A stretch of 53,957 bases of DNA from Nemertoderma westbladi. Lineage: Eukaryota > Xenacoelomorpha > Nemertodermatida > Nemertodermatidae. The notes beneath the pieces are model-generated. The model did no database searches and was not told the origin of the DNA. It saw only the letters and a list, made by a program, of their open reading frames with translations. Location of the stretch: the NCBI GenBank assembly GCA_032718475.1, contig JAUCBJ010005647.1, positions 1 through 53,957 on the forward strand, written 5' to 3'. The translations under genes were made by a program, and so were the position numbers. Of the stretch, positions 31,016 through 41,368 are shown in pieces (the stretch's first letter is position 1; each line of letters begins with the position of its first letter).

Positions 31016-33274
31016 TTAAATTAATTCAGGCCGGAAAGGGTTAATAGGGTTTACTATAGGAGTTTCTACTTCACTAGCAGTATAGATGCGTTTAGGCTCC
31101 ACACCTTGCGCATGAAATACTTCAGACCTAACTGGCTGACACATTGTTACAGAGGGTGGTGGTATACTCATATGTATATTTACTAATTTATCGAGTTCGA
31201 GAGCGATATGCTGCTGTACTTCTTGCAGCTCTAATTTACTCTCTCTTACTGTTCCATTTAACAGTTGAACAGTCCCTTCCAATTCTCGGACTGGAATTTA
31301 TTCTCCTCCAATTGCCCGAGCAATTCCTCCATCCCCCGTCGTCCTTCCTCCATCCACTGGACCGCGGATGCAGGAGTCGCCAACAGCGTAGCTGGATGGT
31401 ACATAGGGACGACAGGGGACAGTCCGGTTATTATCTCTTGCTCAGTGTCAATGACAGTCTGAGATTCTGGCAGTTGTCTACTGCAGATAGGTATTTTGGT
31501 ACTGTGTAAAGGGAATTTTGAGTTGGGTTCTGGGAGCAAAGGGGTCTCTATTGAAGGAGTGTCTTTGCTAACAGGCCTAATTAATTCTGGCTCATCTACT
31601 ATAGTAGGGAGTCTTTCTACTCTTATAATTTGGGCTGTTGACTCCTTATTACTTAAGTCTACATTAGCTAGTTCCCTTCTCACCGTAGGGGGTAAGTTAG
31701 GCAACTTATGTCTGTGGGGCGCTCTTCTACGTCCGTTTGAACGAGCTTGGTTACCTTTATACTCGGAATCAGTAGTAGTACCTTCATCTGAGGAGGTAAA
31801 TCCATATCTTCTGGGAGTAGATCGACTCAGTAGTTGCATCTGAGTAGCTGTCCTTTGTTTATTTAAGTAATCTTGTCTCGCCTGAATGCTCTCTAATTCT
31901 AGCTGTGCCTTTGCTTCAGCTGCCTTTCTATCAGCTTCTGCCGCTGCTGCCTTTCTATCAACTTCTGCCGCTGCTGCCTTTCTATCAACTTCTGCCGCTG
32001 CAGCCTTTCTATCAACTTCTGCCGCTGCTGCCTTTCTATCGACTTCTGCCGCTGCTGCCTTTCTATCAACTTCTGCCGCTGCAGCCTTTAATTCAGCTTC
32101 CATGGTTGCAGCTCGTTTCCGGTCTTCTATCTGTCCTTTCTTTATTTGTTCTCTTTTGTCCATCTCGATGAGAATGCTTTCATCAAATTTAGCCTGCTCC
32201 GCAGCTAATGTCTCCGCATCTAGGGAGTCGAAAATGAATTTGGCTTCTTCACTATTGGGGTGAAGTCCAGCTAGACGTCTCCTTAGCTCTTTGTCACCTA
32301 TAAATCGTTGATAATCCGACAGATAGATGTCAATAGCATCCATCTTCTGAGGTTTTTCGGATACTGCCTCACCTTCCACATGGGAGAAAGTTGCATCGGT
32401 TGATTCTCCTCAGGCTATGCGTTCAGCTAGTTGAGCCTTCCATTGTGTTGTTCCCTGGACTTTAGCATTCACTCGTTCGAACCAAGTCTTTACTGCCACC
32501 TGCAGCGATGTGTCTTGACTTCTCTTCGAGGCCTCTTCAAAGGCTGAAAGGATTAATCTGATCCTCAATATACGTTCTCTCACTTGGTAAAGCAGTTCTC
32601 CCTGCTCTTGAGGTCCCTGTTGTTGTTGAAATAACTGTGCTTCTACTCGTCCCAAGGAGTTGAAGAATCCCTGGACATATCCTGCTGCTGACCTCTTCCA
32701 TACAGCGGGATCTCGGGTGTCCCTAACTACTCCCATTTGATATAAGTCTTCCCAGGCAGCTTCCGATAAGTTAACCAGAGTCTGTGTCCAGGGAAGTTCC
32801 ATTGAGTCTCTACAATAGACCTTAGTTCTTCCAATGTGTATCCAGCGTAACTGTCCCTGGTCGATCTCTTATTTCTCATCTAATCCGCTTGATGTTCTTC
32901 TATAGCTATAAGTACTCTAGTGAGCACTGCCCCAAGAAGAACTAAAAGTGGGTCAGGGTAAACCGCTTCTTCCATCCTTGATCCAATTACTTTTTATCCA
33001 GTTAGTTACTACGTAGTTGAGAAATAACTTCTCGGTTCGGGTACTGTTGCTGTTTTACAGCCGTCGCTTGGTCTCGCTTAACTTGAGCCCTAGTGCCTAT
33101 AATAGACCTATGGTGCTTCACTAGCCTAGGGTCCGACACGACTACTGTAGGGATGACCTTTCTTACAGTAGGAGGGGACTTAGACTTTGGTCGGGGCCTT
33201 TCTATACTTTGATCTGGGTCACAGATTGTCCTTTCCAAGAGACTATCTGACAGGGTTTGTTTTGTGTCAGACAT
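31016..33274 (-). pseudogene. Gag of the family B relative (broken)
   Basis: ATG at 33272-33274 (MSDTKQTLSDSL). Open segments: 33002-33274, 32410-32802, 31258-32379 and 31016-31282. Breaks: stops near 33002 and 32882, an in-frame TGA at 32410, and a frameshift near 31275. Conserved with the intact copy at 52745: RAQVKRDQ, DPAVWKRSAAGYVQGFF, SLQVAVKTW and IDIYLSDYQRF. Near 31935-32095 six units of about 8 residues (AAAEVDRK) form an Ala/Glu/Lys coiled coil. No CCHC knuckle is visible in this gag, which fits with the knuckles being supplied by the post-pol ORF. Confidence 0.75.
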
Positions 33275-35007
33275 AATTTATTTTACAGTTGAATGCCTAT
33301 CACGATAATAACAGTTAAAGTAAGTCTAGGGGAAATCAGTATCAACTGTCAGTCTCGTAGTTACTGATATTGCTACTCAATGTAACGTGGTATATATCTA
33401 GTATTAGAATACCGGTATACACCTATAGTATATATAACAGTATTATTACAGACTATGATCAGTCACAGAATACCGGTATATAAGTTTAGCCTAATTTATA
33501 TAAATATATAATAAGCTTACTTTAAACACTGGTAATGTCAATAATGTAATAATAACTGATTATCCAAATTTTAGGAATTATTTCCCTTTACTTTATGACT
33601 GATATTAAGCAGTAGGTTCAACTGATATTAAGACCTAATTGATGTATAACAGGCCTATTAATTTATAAATCTGATTGAGTTAATTTATAAATATATATAC
33701 CCGTAATGGGTTTTGTCAATATTTGAAATAAATGTTATTATTTCTACACAGAGGCTGGACACTCTCAGTGGAGTGATACTTGTTAGACACTAAATACTGA
33801 TAATTCTACCTAACTAAGTTACTTATCACTACAAATTACTTACGTATCGGGTTGAGATTACACAATCTCTAAATAAACAATGAACAAGTTACACGTACAA
33901 TTTTTAGGGTAATTTAACAAGAAATTTACGAACCAGACTAACAAGGAGTTAGAATTTCTGGTTCTTACAGACTGACAGGAATTACGGTATTTTGAAACCA
34001 ATAAAGTAGTATTCAGTACGTTGTGTTGTCCAGATAAGGAAATGCCAACGTCTGACGGCTTATAGTCTACACACTAAGCACTACGTACCCGGAGTGTCCT
34101 ATACCTAGAGATTAATTATCAAAGCCAACTATAGCTAACGGACCTATTAACCACATTACAACACAAATATACTGCCTACGCACTAAATTACTTTCAGGAA
34201 AGCACTGTACTCTAAACCCTAAATTAGGTACTAGCACTTATACTACGTATAACTTGCAGTTAAATATACATGAACAGCCAAAAGAACCACGGTATCTGCT
34301 GGAGTGATCGGAGCACTAAATCACCAGTCTGTCCTACGCCAAGCAGTCCTGAAGTAGTACCAGGGTTAATTTAACTATAACAGTATGCATAACAAGCATA
34401 ATTACTGTAAGGGATAAACTTGGGGACATGAAGGTTGCAATTACTTGCATAAACTCTGAATAATAAATATTACGCTACCCGTACAGACTATTCAAACAAA
34501 ACACAGACCAAATGCTGGCAGACTACTGTCAAGCCTAAATAAACCACAGTATATGCAATCTCCGAAATGGTTAGTTAGTAAGCGTTCTAGACTACGTAGT
34601 ACGACTTATTCCTTCGTGGAGGGTTTACCTTATAGCACTGGATGCCTCCACTTTCCTAACTAGCACTTTATCGGACAGACACTCTATATACACTGCAATC
34701 GCCTCAGACCTAACAACAATCAGACAACAATCCGGCCTACAAGTTATTTATATAATCTGAGCAGGCTTACACGCCTTCTGCTCAATATTACACTTACAGA
34801 TAAATAAGCCAACAGAAATAAGTAAAATCCTAATAAAACCAGGGCTGCAGTCCCTGATTAAATATTAAGACCTACCGGTATATAATTATCGCAATCGAAT
34901 TAATACTGCTGTAAGTACCGGTTCGGGTCAGGCCTACAGTTTACCGTCCGACCAGTACGTTTTGGGTTTATTGCCTACTGGGCAATAAAAGAAACAAAAT
35001 CTATTAA
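33275..35007 (-). other. Leader (5' untranslated) of the minus-strand element
   Basis: No ORF. It corresponds to 50564-52744 of the plus-strand element, with recognisable stretches such as the tract around the LTR end and the TACCGGTA motifs near 33410-33480. It may contain packaging or translation signals. Confidence 0.5.
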
Positions 35008-37628
35008 TGTTTGCGCTTTTAGACCTTTTAGCAGTTAACCTGCCAAGTTAAATGTGCCTTTACTTATAAATCGACTTTTGCCCTTACCAATTACCTGGTC
35101 TACTGAATTTACATCCACCGAAGCCAGTCCATGCGCGGCGTATGACCCACTATATGGGAGACTGGATTCGGGTCCAGAGAAAGTTATTATGGTGTAGGCT
35201 ACTTTGTATTATTCATTTGATCGCTACTATATAATCTCCAACAACTATATTTACTTTCGGGGAAATATTACCAGTTCCTTTAGGACGTGGCGCTTTAAGT
35301 ATAAAACAGAGTTATGACTTACACTAATCACAACTAGATGGCTACATAGCGCATTCTTTAGGAGATGCTTTATTAACCTTCACATGACTTCACACTACTT
35401 CACACTAATTTGCTGACCATCACTGACTTTTATCATATATAAGGAGGATTGCAACTGACACACGAAGGTATTATGAAATAGCATTTAATCCACACAAAAA
35501 CCACTATAATTTGAGTTGCAGTTGCTACCGGTAGACCCTTCTGCTTACCTGAGTAATTAAGAAAGTTGAGGGGTTAACCCTATTAAACCCGGGGGAGGGT
35601 CAATATGACCCCCCCCCCGTGGTTTTTTTATTATAATTCTGAAACAAACGCAGTTGGGAATCTGAAATTTTTTGACTTTTCCTAAAAATCTAATGTCTTT
35701 CAAGTAGTGAAAACCGTTTTCAAAAATATTGGGTACTTTTCGAGTTATAGCACCATTTTTTAACCCTACTTTTGGCACTTTTTTTGAGACGTTTTTTGAA
35801 AATTACATTTCATTAAATATGAATTGTAACATCTCTATTTTTGATTTACACCGGTTTTTTGGTGTTAGAAATTTGATGGAATTCATATAAATTGATTTAG
35901 AAATTTCAAACTTGTTTTTTTCGGTGGGTGCCAAATTTTGGTGCCAACACCAAATTTTGAAATAAGTCAATTTTGTAAATTGATCATTTGAAACTTGTTT
36001 TTTACGCAATTGGGTTTTTGGGTTTCTGGATTCGATGAAATATATACGAGTTGCACCAAACGTATCAAACTTGTATTTTTCGGTGCTGTGTGCAAATTTT
36101 GGTGCTAGCACGAAAATTTGAAAATCCAATCAATAGATAAAATTGCTTGTGACAATTTATTTCTTGCGTTTTAGAGGTTTATAGCTGTTCTGAATTCAAT
36201 GGAAAATATAATTATCGAACTAGACATCTCAAACTTGTATTTTTCGGATGCGGGTGCAAAATGTGGTGCTAGCACCAAATTTTGAAAACCATCAAATATA
36301 TCAATTGATTGTGTCACCTTGTTTCTTGCGTTATACGGGTTTGTGATGATTCTAAATTCAATGGAATCAGTAAAAATTTCATAAGAGTTCTCAAACTTGT
36401 ATTTTTCGCCGGTGGGTGAAAATTGTTGTGCCAGCACCAAATTTTGGAAAATATGCAAATTGATAAGTAGATAGTATCACCTTGTATCTTGCGTTATACG
36501 GGTTTATGAGGGTCCTGAATCCGATGGAATCAATAAAAACAGCACTGGACATCGCAAACTTGTACTTTTTGGTGATGGGTACGAAATTTGGTGCTAGCAC
36601 CAAAATTTGCCAAATTACGCCGAAAAATACAAGTAGCAATGATCTGGCATATTAGAAATGTATTCCATTAGAATCAGCGCCCTCGAAAACCTGAAAATGT
36701 GAATTTATAGCATCGTATAAGTGAATTAAAAATTTTGTGTTCTAACTGAAAAGTGCTGGTTACTTGTTTTTTTCATTTTTTTCCTACGCAGAGAGGACTA
36801 AACAGCCATTTATAGTAATCATATCATTTTTTAACATTTTCCAATGTATTTTGCACCCCTGAAAACCGAAAATGTAACTTTCAAATTTGGTGAAAATTGT
36901 GCACTACTTGGAATTTTGGTGCTGCAATATAACCACCCCAGTACATTTTTTCGAAAAATTTTTTTTTCGGTCGGATCCAGACAAGTGATACCTTCGTACA
37001 AACAAAAAATCGGACGTTTTCGTAAATATTTGTAGATTTTAGAGGGGGGGGTCAATATGACCCCCCCCCCCCGGTATTTGTACAACATTTTATAGCCCGG
37101 TACTAATAGGGTTAATGATTATTTATCGGTATTCTCCAAATATAACATCCATTAATATAAACAGCAATTAACAACAATATAAAACAGCATTAAAACAGTG
37201 CGGTGAACAGAGTCAGTATATGTTCGTGAAATATGTTATGAGTTATGATGTGGTGTTCGTATGCAACATAAAACAGGGTAATAGATTTACGTTCTTATAT
37301 CTCCAGCCATCAGATGTTCTTGGGCCAAAGTCTGAAACATCTGTACTTAGTACTGAATCCAGAAAGGAATTGGATTCTCAGAAAAACTATAACTGCACAT
37401 GCGCCAATTTCCACAGGTAGGTCTCTATTGGTATAACTGGGAAGATTGCTCTGATTGGCTGAATAGGCCCAAACAAAGAAACCTCCACGTACACAAATAA
37501 TCAGCTGACAGATTTCGTCATCTTGGTTCTAATTTCTGACCGATGCATAGTTGAACAATTTTAGGCCTTTTTAGAGTATTCAGCACATTGCATAAAAATG
37601 ACTTGTTATGTCCGCAAAACCTTTTACA
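35008..37628 (-). repeat. LTR of the minus-strand element, split by a piggyBac-like insertion
   Basis: The parts 35008-35573 and 37116-37628 align with the family B LTR in reverse orientation. Examples are the reverse complements of GCGCCACGTCCTAAAGG near 35285 and of GATAATACGGATAAATCA near 37118. Net LTR length is about 1.08 kb. It is clearly more diverged than the two plus-strand copies are from each other. Confidence 0.7.
35574..37115. mobile_element. piggyBac-like non-autonomous element (TTAA ends)
   Basis: It starts TTAACCCTATTAAACCCGG and ends, in reverse complement, TTAACCCTATTAGTACCGG. TTAA is the piggyBac target, and termini starting CCC fit that superfamily. Both ends carry GGTCAATATGACC followed by a C run. 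Inside, a unit of about 150 bp with CAAATTTTGGTGCTAGCACC-like palindromes recurs about five times (35900-36620). No transposase is seen. A related piece lies at 44712. Confidence 0.75.
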
Positions 37629-37965
37629 GACATACCACGAGAGTAGTAGCAGGGTACATAGTGCCGTAAGAGGTAGAAGTTAGAGAATAGGGAGTGTAGT
37701 ATATAGACATACCATGAGAGTAGTAACAGGGTACATAGTACCGTAAGAGTTAGAAGTTAGAGAATAGGGAGTGTGGTATATTGACATACCACTAGAGTAG
37801 TAGTAGTATAGTACCGTGAGAGTTAGAAGTCGTGGGCACTGAGGGCGCCACATAGTAAGAGAGTAGAGAGTATGGTATGTAGGTATACCATAGAAGTAGT
37901 AGGGTACATATAGTACCATAAGAGTTAGAAGTTGTGGGCAGTGAGGGCACCACGTAAGTAAGTAG
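37629..37965 (+). repeat. 77-bp tandem array with GGTACATAGTACC hairpins
   Basis: GACATACCA recurs at 37629, 37706 and 37783, giving a 77-bp period. Most units contain GGTACATAGTACCG. The unit sequence differs from the 37-bp array at 23.4 kb, but the GGTAC...GTACC hairpin and the GTTAGAAG context are kept. Confidence 0.8.
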
Positions 37966-38182
37966 GAAGGTAGATATGATAATAGCACAGACAGGGGGAA
38001 AAAAAATAAATAAAAATAAAAATAAAAGTAAAATAAAAGGTTAGGGTAATATTGGCACGAAGGAAAGAACAAGGTAGGAGGAAGGCCATTACTGAACGAA
38101 ACTAGTAACATCTTGTTTAATGCCACTCACTTAAATTGAGCCTTTGTAAGGCCCCACCAATTGGGTGAGCGAGGGAAAGTTC

Positions 38183-38230
38183 ATGATGGCGGAGAGGTTA
38201 GTAAAGAAGAGAAAGGTGGAGAGAGAGTGA
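38183..38230 (+). pseudogene. Remnant of the post-pol ORF start
   Basis: ATG at 38186 gives MAERLVKKRKVE, comparable with MASKLIRNRKAE at 24785, and then stops. The rest of both post-pol ORFs is deleted in this copy. Confidence 0.5.
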
Positions 38231-38939
38231 AACGGGCGAGACCGGGAGTGACGAGTCATATCACCTCCGAGTTGGGGGGTTAAGACGCGTCATGTAGACG
38301 AGCATATAATATAATGTATATAATATATAATTATAATAATTAATTATATATATAGCTCGTATATATATTATATAATATATACCGTAGTCAAGTACAACCT
38401 TTTTTTCCAATTAGCTACTGGGACTGGGGAGTAATTGACTAGAAAGGCAGGACGAGACTTAGACGGATCCCACTAACATGATGCGCAAATGTGTGGGACC
38501 CAATAAGTGTATGGAGAATGAAAACGAAAATGGGGAATCGGGGGAAGTATGGAGAGGAGGTGTTGACATGCGTAGGAGTGAGAGGAGTGCAATTCAAGTG
38601 TGGGGAGCGAGCAGTAAGAGAGAGAGAGTAAGGGACAACGAGGTCCGTGAGAGAGGGAGAGTAAGGGACAACAAGGTCCGTGAGGGAGAGAGTAAGGGAC
38701 AGAGAGGTCCGAGAGTGAGATTAGAGTGAGGACGGAGAAAATTGTGTGAAGAGAGAGCACAATTGTTTCGAACAGAGACATCAGATACCTCGGTGCAACA
38801 TAGCTCGCGAATGCACCAAGGATGGGTAGTAATAACATACCCAGGGGGGTGGCCTGGAAAGCCGACCCCGAGAAAAGAACTCTACCCCACGCCCGATATT
38901 AGATTGTGTTCCAGCGGAATTGAAGCGCACTTAAGGTTG

Positions 38940-38975
38940 ATGCTATCTTCTCTCCGGGAAGATAGCATGGGGGGG
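38940..38975 (+). promoter_or_regulatory. Hairpin and polypurine tract before LTR
   Basis: ATGCTATCTTC and GAAGATAGCAT (11-bp stem, loop TCTCCGG) are followed by seven Gs and the LTR. This is the same arrangement as at 28013-28050. Confidence 0.85.
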
Positions 38976-39468
38976 TCAAACCACCTTGGAGGGAGGACAG
39001 CTAGTAGAGGCTAGCAGCGGGGGGAAACACTCACAGGGAGTGCCAAAGTGACAATTAGTGTATTAGCCAATAGCGGGGAGGGAAGCACGTGATAAGAGAT
39101 AGGAAAGCATCCACTGGGTACAGAGGGCCAAGTACAGTAAGAGGTGAAACCAATATCTGTGTGTATCAATCATATATTATTCTGCATTACTGATTTACCG
39201 GTCAGTTCATTAGTTACAGAGTTGCAGACCAGTCATAGTTTATGACCGTCACCGCCACCAATTAATATCTGTATTTTCTGCATTACTGATTTACCGTATT
39301 ACTGATATACCGATTCTGTGCTATTGCCAATCGAAACATTAATATTGAGAAACTCAAACCACATTGTTTTCCCCGAAGGCCTTCGGCCAAAACAACTGTA
39401 GTGCAGCATCCCGGCGAAACGGTGACGCGTACATATCTAACCCGGTTGGGATCTACGATCCTGTCACA
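38976..39468 (+). repeat. LTR of the truncated BEL-type element (493 bp)
   Basis: It begins TCAAACCACC after the G run and ends CCTGTCACA, similar to the CCCGTCACA end of the BEL LTR. GCATTACTGATTTACCG is repeated inside. Identity to the LTRs at 7.1 and 10.1 kb is clear only at the start. Confidence 0.65.
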
Positions 39469-40075
39469 TAACCCCAGATTTAATAATTGACTTTTTAGAA
39501 GCTGTGTTGTTTTTACGTTTGTTTAATAGACTGTTTAAAAGCTTCCACGTCTTTGGCATATTACTATTCTTAGTAAATTCAGATGTGTAATAATGAATTA
39601 GGATTTTTGACTGAAACATTGGTCATTTATGAAAATACCACAATTATATAAACCTTGCCAATGAAATCAGCACATTCTCAAACCTCTGTAGCCAAACTAT
39701 AAGGCCAAATTACCACTTTTGGCTATTTGAAAATTTCGAGCTACTTGTAATTTTGGTGCTCTTTTAGTGTCTATTATAAAATAAACAATGAAGATTTTAT
39801 CCTAATTTTGCTTTCGATTACTAATAATTAATTCGACGAACCAAAAAAAAGCATAATATTGAATTTATAAGAAATCATAATAAATCACGTACTGCTGTAC
39901 TGCTGCGGTCTAATACTGCTGTACCGTGCTTTTGATTGAATATACTACTGTTTTAACCTGAACTCAATTTGGTACCGCGCTACGCTGTACCTTCAATTAT
40001 TATTACTATACTTCTGTACCTCTACTGTTCGCATCTCGGTACCTACCTGTATCCGCCGTCACGGAATCGGATACG
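39469..40075 (+). other. Probable LINE 5' untranslated region and flank
   Basis: It is AT-rich and non-coding. The last 180 bases have GTACTGCTGTAC and GTACC steps and lead to the ORF1 start. The true 5' end of the LINE cannot be fixed. Confidence 0.4.
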
Positions 40076-41320
40076 ATGGTGGATGCGGCAACGATGACCA
40101 ATATTATTTCGGGATCAGACGAAGATCCCTCACCTTCCCCATCGTGCAAGCATCTGAGTGACGATGTGCTCGCGTATGTGTGGTCAGCACACGAGCGTGG
40201 ATTACACCGAAACTCGATCATTGCAACTGTCGGGCCATGGCCACGTTTTACGGACAAAATGCTAAAAGATGGGAAGGCTAGTCTGCTGTCCCTTCTTGAG
40301 TCAAGTAGCGCAGCGCCCAACCGTACTATTCGGAAACAGGACTTTGCGAAACTTCGACACGCTGGTGAAAATATGCGTCGTAACGTAATCTCCGATATCA
40401 TCGATATGTTCGAGTACAGCGGGTTCAGAGACCTGAGCCCGACACCGGTGTTCGTTCCAGTGGACTTGACCACGATTCCACCCTTCTCCTCGACTGGGTC
40501 GGATATGTTGTTTTTATTGAATATGGTGAGCTCATTACAAGACCGTATTGCAGTGCTGGAGTCGCGAGGCGGTACCGGTACCTGTAGCACTCCTACCAAA
40601 CTACCATCCGAAGTAGCTGCGAACGCAGACCGGCCGCAAATAACTGGTCTGAAGAAACGTAAAAAAGGTAAGAAGAGCAAAGACGACAATACGAATTCTG
40701 ATCCGACACTATTCGATGCCATTTCTGATGGTACTGGTCCGGGTTCAGCCGGGAGTCGTTACTCCGCACTTGGTAACATGGTCATCGATATTGCCTCGGA
40801 TTCAAGTTCAGATGAACGCGAAGGTGAAGGGCCTCAGCAACCTGGTCTACCGGTAGCTGTTAGCGACGTTAATAGTCCTGTTAATAATGAGACTCCATAC
40901 ACCGTAGTGGGGAAGAACGGACGGCCACTCTCCCCAACTTCATATGCTGGGGCAATGAAATCAACAAATCAGGGTTCGGGGCAAAAGTATATACCACGTG
41001 TACGTCAATCCAAACCTACGTTCGTTGCGGGAAGGTCTAAGAGTAAGGCCTTTGACACCGTAGAACCACTGGAGAAGCTTTTCCTCACGGGATGTGCTGT
41101 GAGCGTCTCTAAGGAAGTGATAACTAAATATGTATCAGATAGTCTTCAGTTAATAATTCGCTGTTACCCTATTGGTAAATCCGATGCTTCATACAAGTCA
41201 TTCATTATTATGTGTCAGAGCTCGCAGTCTAAGCTACTGCTAGACGGTGACCTTTGGCCAGAATTCTGCAGCATTCGCCCATTTGAGGACCGTAGGAGCC
41301 AGGTTGCCTCCTTCATTTGA
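40076..41320 (+). CDS. LINE ORF1 protein
   Basis: ATG 40076, 414 residues, open. An N-terminal helical part is followed by a short coiled coil (LLNMVSSLQDRIAVLESR, about residues 143-163), a basic stretch (KKRKKGKKSK) and an acidic one. The last 90 residues (VSKEVITKYV...SFIIMCQS...LWPEFCSIRPFE) resemble the RRM-like C-terminal domain of ORF1 proteins in CR1-type elements. No zinc knuckle. Probable role: RNA binding in the retrotransposition particle. It ends 48 bp before ORF2. Confidence 0.65.
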   Translation: MVDAATMTNIISGSDEDPSPSPSCKHLSDDVLAYVWSAHERGLHRNSIIATVGPWPRFTDKMLKDGKASLLSLLESSSAAPNRTIRKQDFAKLRHAGENMRRNVISDIIDMFEYSGFRDLSPTPVFVPVDLTTIPPFSSTGSDMLFLLNMVSSLQDRIAVLESRGGTGTCSTPTKLPSEVAANADRPQITGLKKRKKGKKSKDDNTNSDPTLFDAISDGTGPGSAGSRYSALGNMVIDIASDSSSDEREGEGPQQPGLPVAVSDVNSPVNNETPYTVVGKNGRPLSPTSYAGAMKSTNQGSGQKYIPRVRQSKPTFVAGRSKSKAFDTVEPLEKLFLTGCAVSVSKEVITKYVSDSLQLIIRCYPIGKSDASYKSFIIMCQSSQSKLLLDGDLWPEFCSIRPFEDRRSQVASFI

Positions 41321-41368
41321 TTGATTCTGATTTGTAAATTGTAAATTAACGTTTAAACAAACCTAATT

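Larger units (their letters stand above)
31016..37628 (-). mobile_element. LTR element related to family B, minus strand, 5' part
   Basis: Read on the minus strand it has an LTR (37628 down to 35008, with an insertion), a leader of about 1.7 kb, and a gag from 33274 to 31016. The LTR is a diverged version of the family B LTR: it starts TGTAAAAGG and ends AAAAGCGCAAACA. Gag matches the gag at 52745. Pol and the 3' LTR are missing. Its 5' flank lies in the repeat array at 37629. Confidence 0.75.
37629..39468 (+). mobile_element. 3' end of another BEL-type element
   Basis: It is collinear with 23.4-28.9 kb of the full BEL element but much shorter. It has a hairpin-bearing tandem array (37629-37965), the segment before the post-pol ORF (GGCCATTA...TGGTGAGCGAG-like at 38090-38180), a 15-codon remnant of that ORF, the shared 3' untranslated part, a hairpin, a polypurine tract and an LTR. 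Its LTR resembles those at 7.1 and 10.1 kb, so it belongs to that family. The left side is cut by the minus-strand element. Confidence 0.7.

Noticed and set aside
31886-32263. Plus-strand Ala/Ser-rich frame
   Set aside because: It is the reverse of the AAAEVDRK repeats of the minus-strand gag.
36844-37420. Short frames in the piggyBac-like element and adjoining LTR
   Set aside because: They overlap terminal inverted repeats or LTR sequence, and none resembles a transposase.
38473-38838. Minus-strand frame in the BEL-type 3' region
   Set aside because: It is a low-complexity Leu/Ser/Pro shadow of GAGAG-rich DNA.
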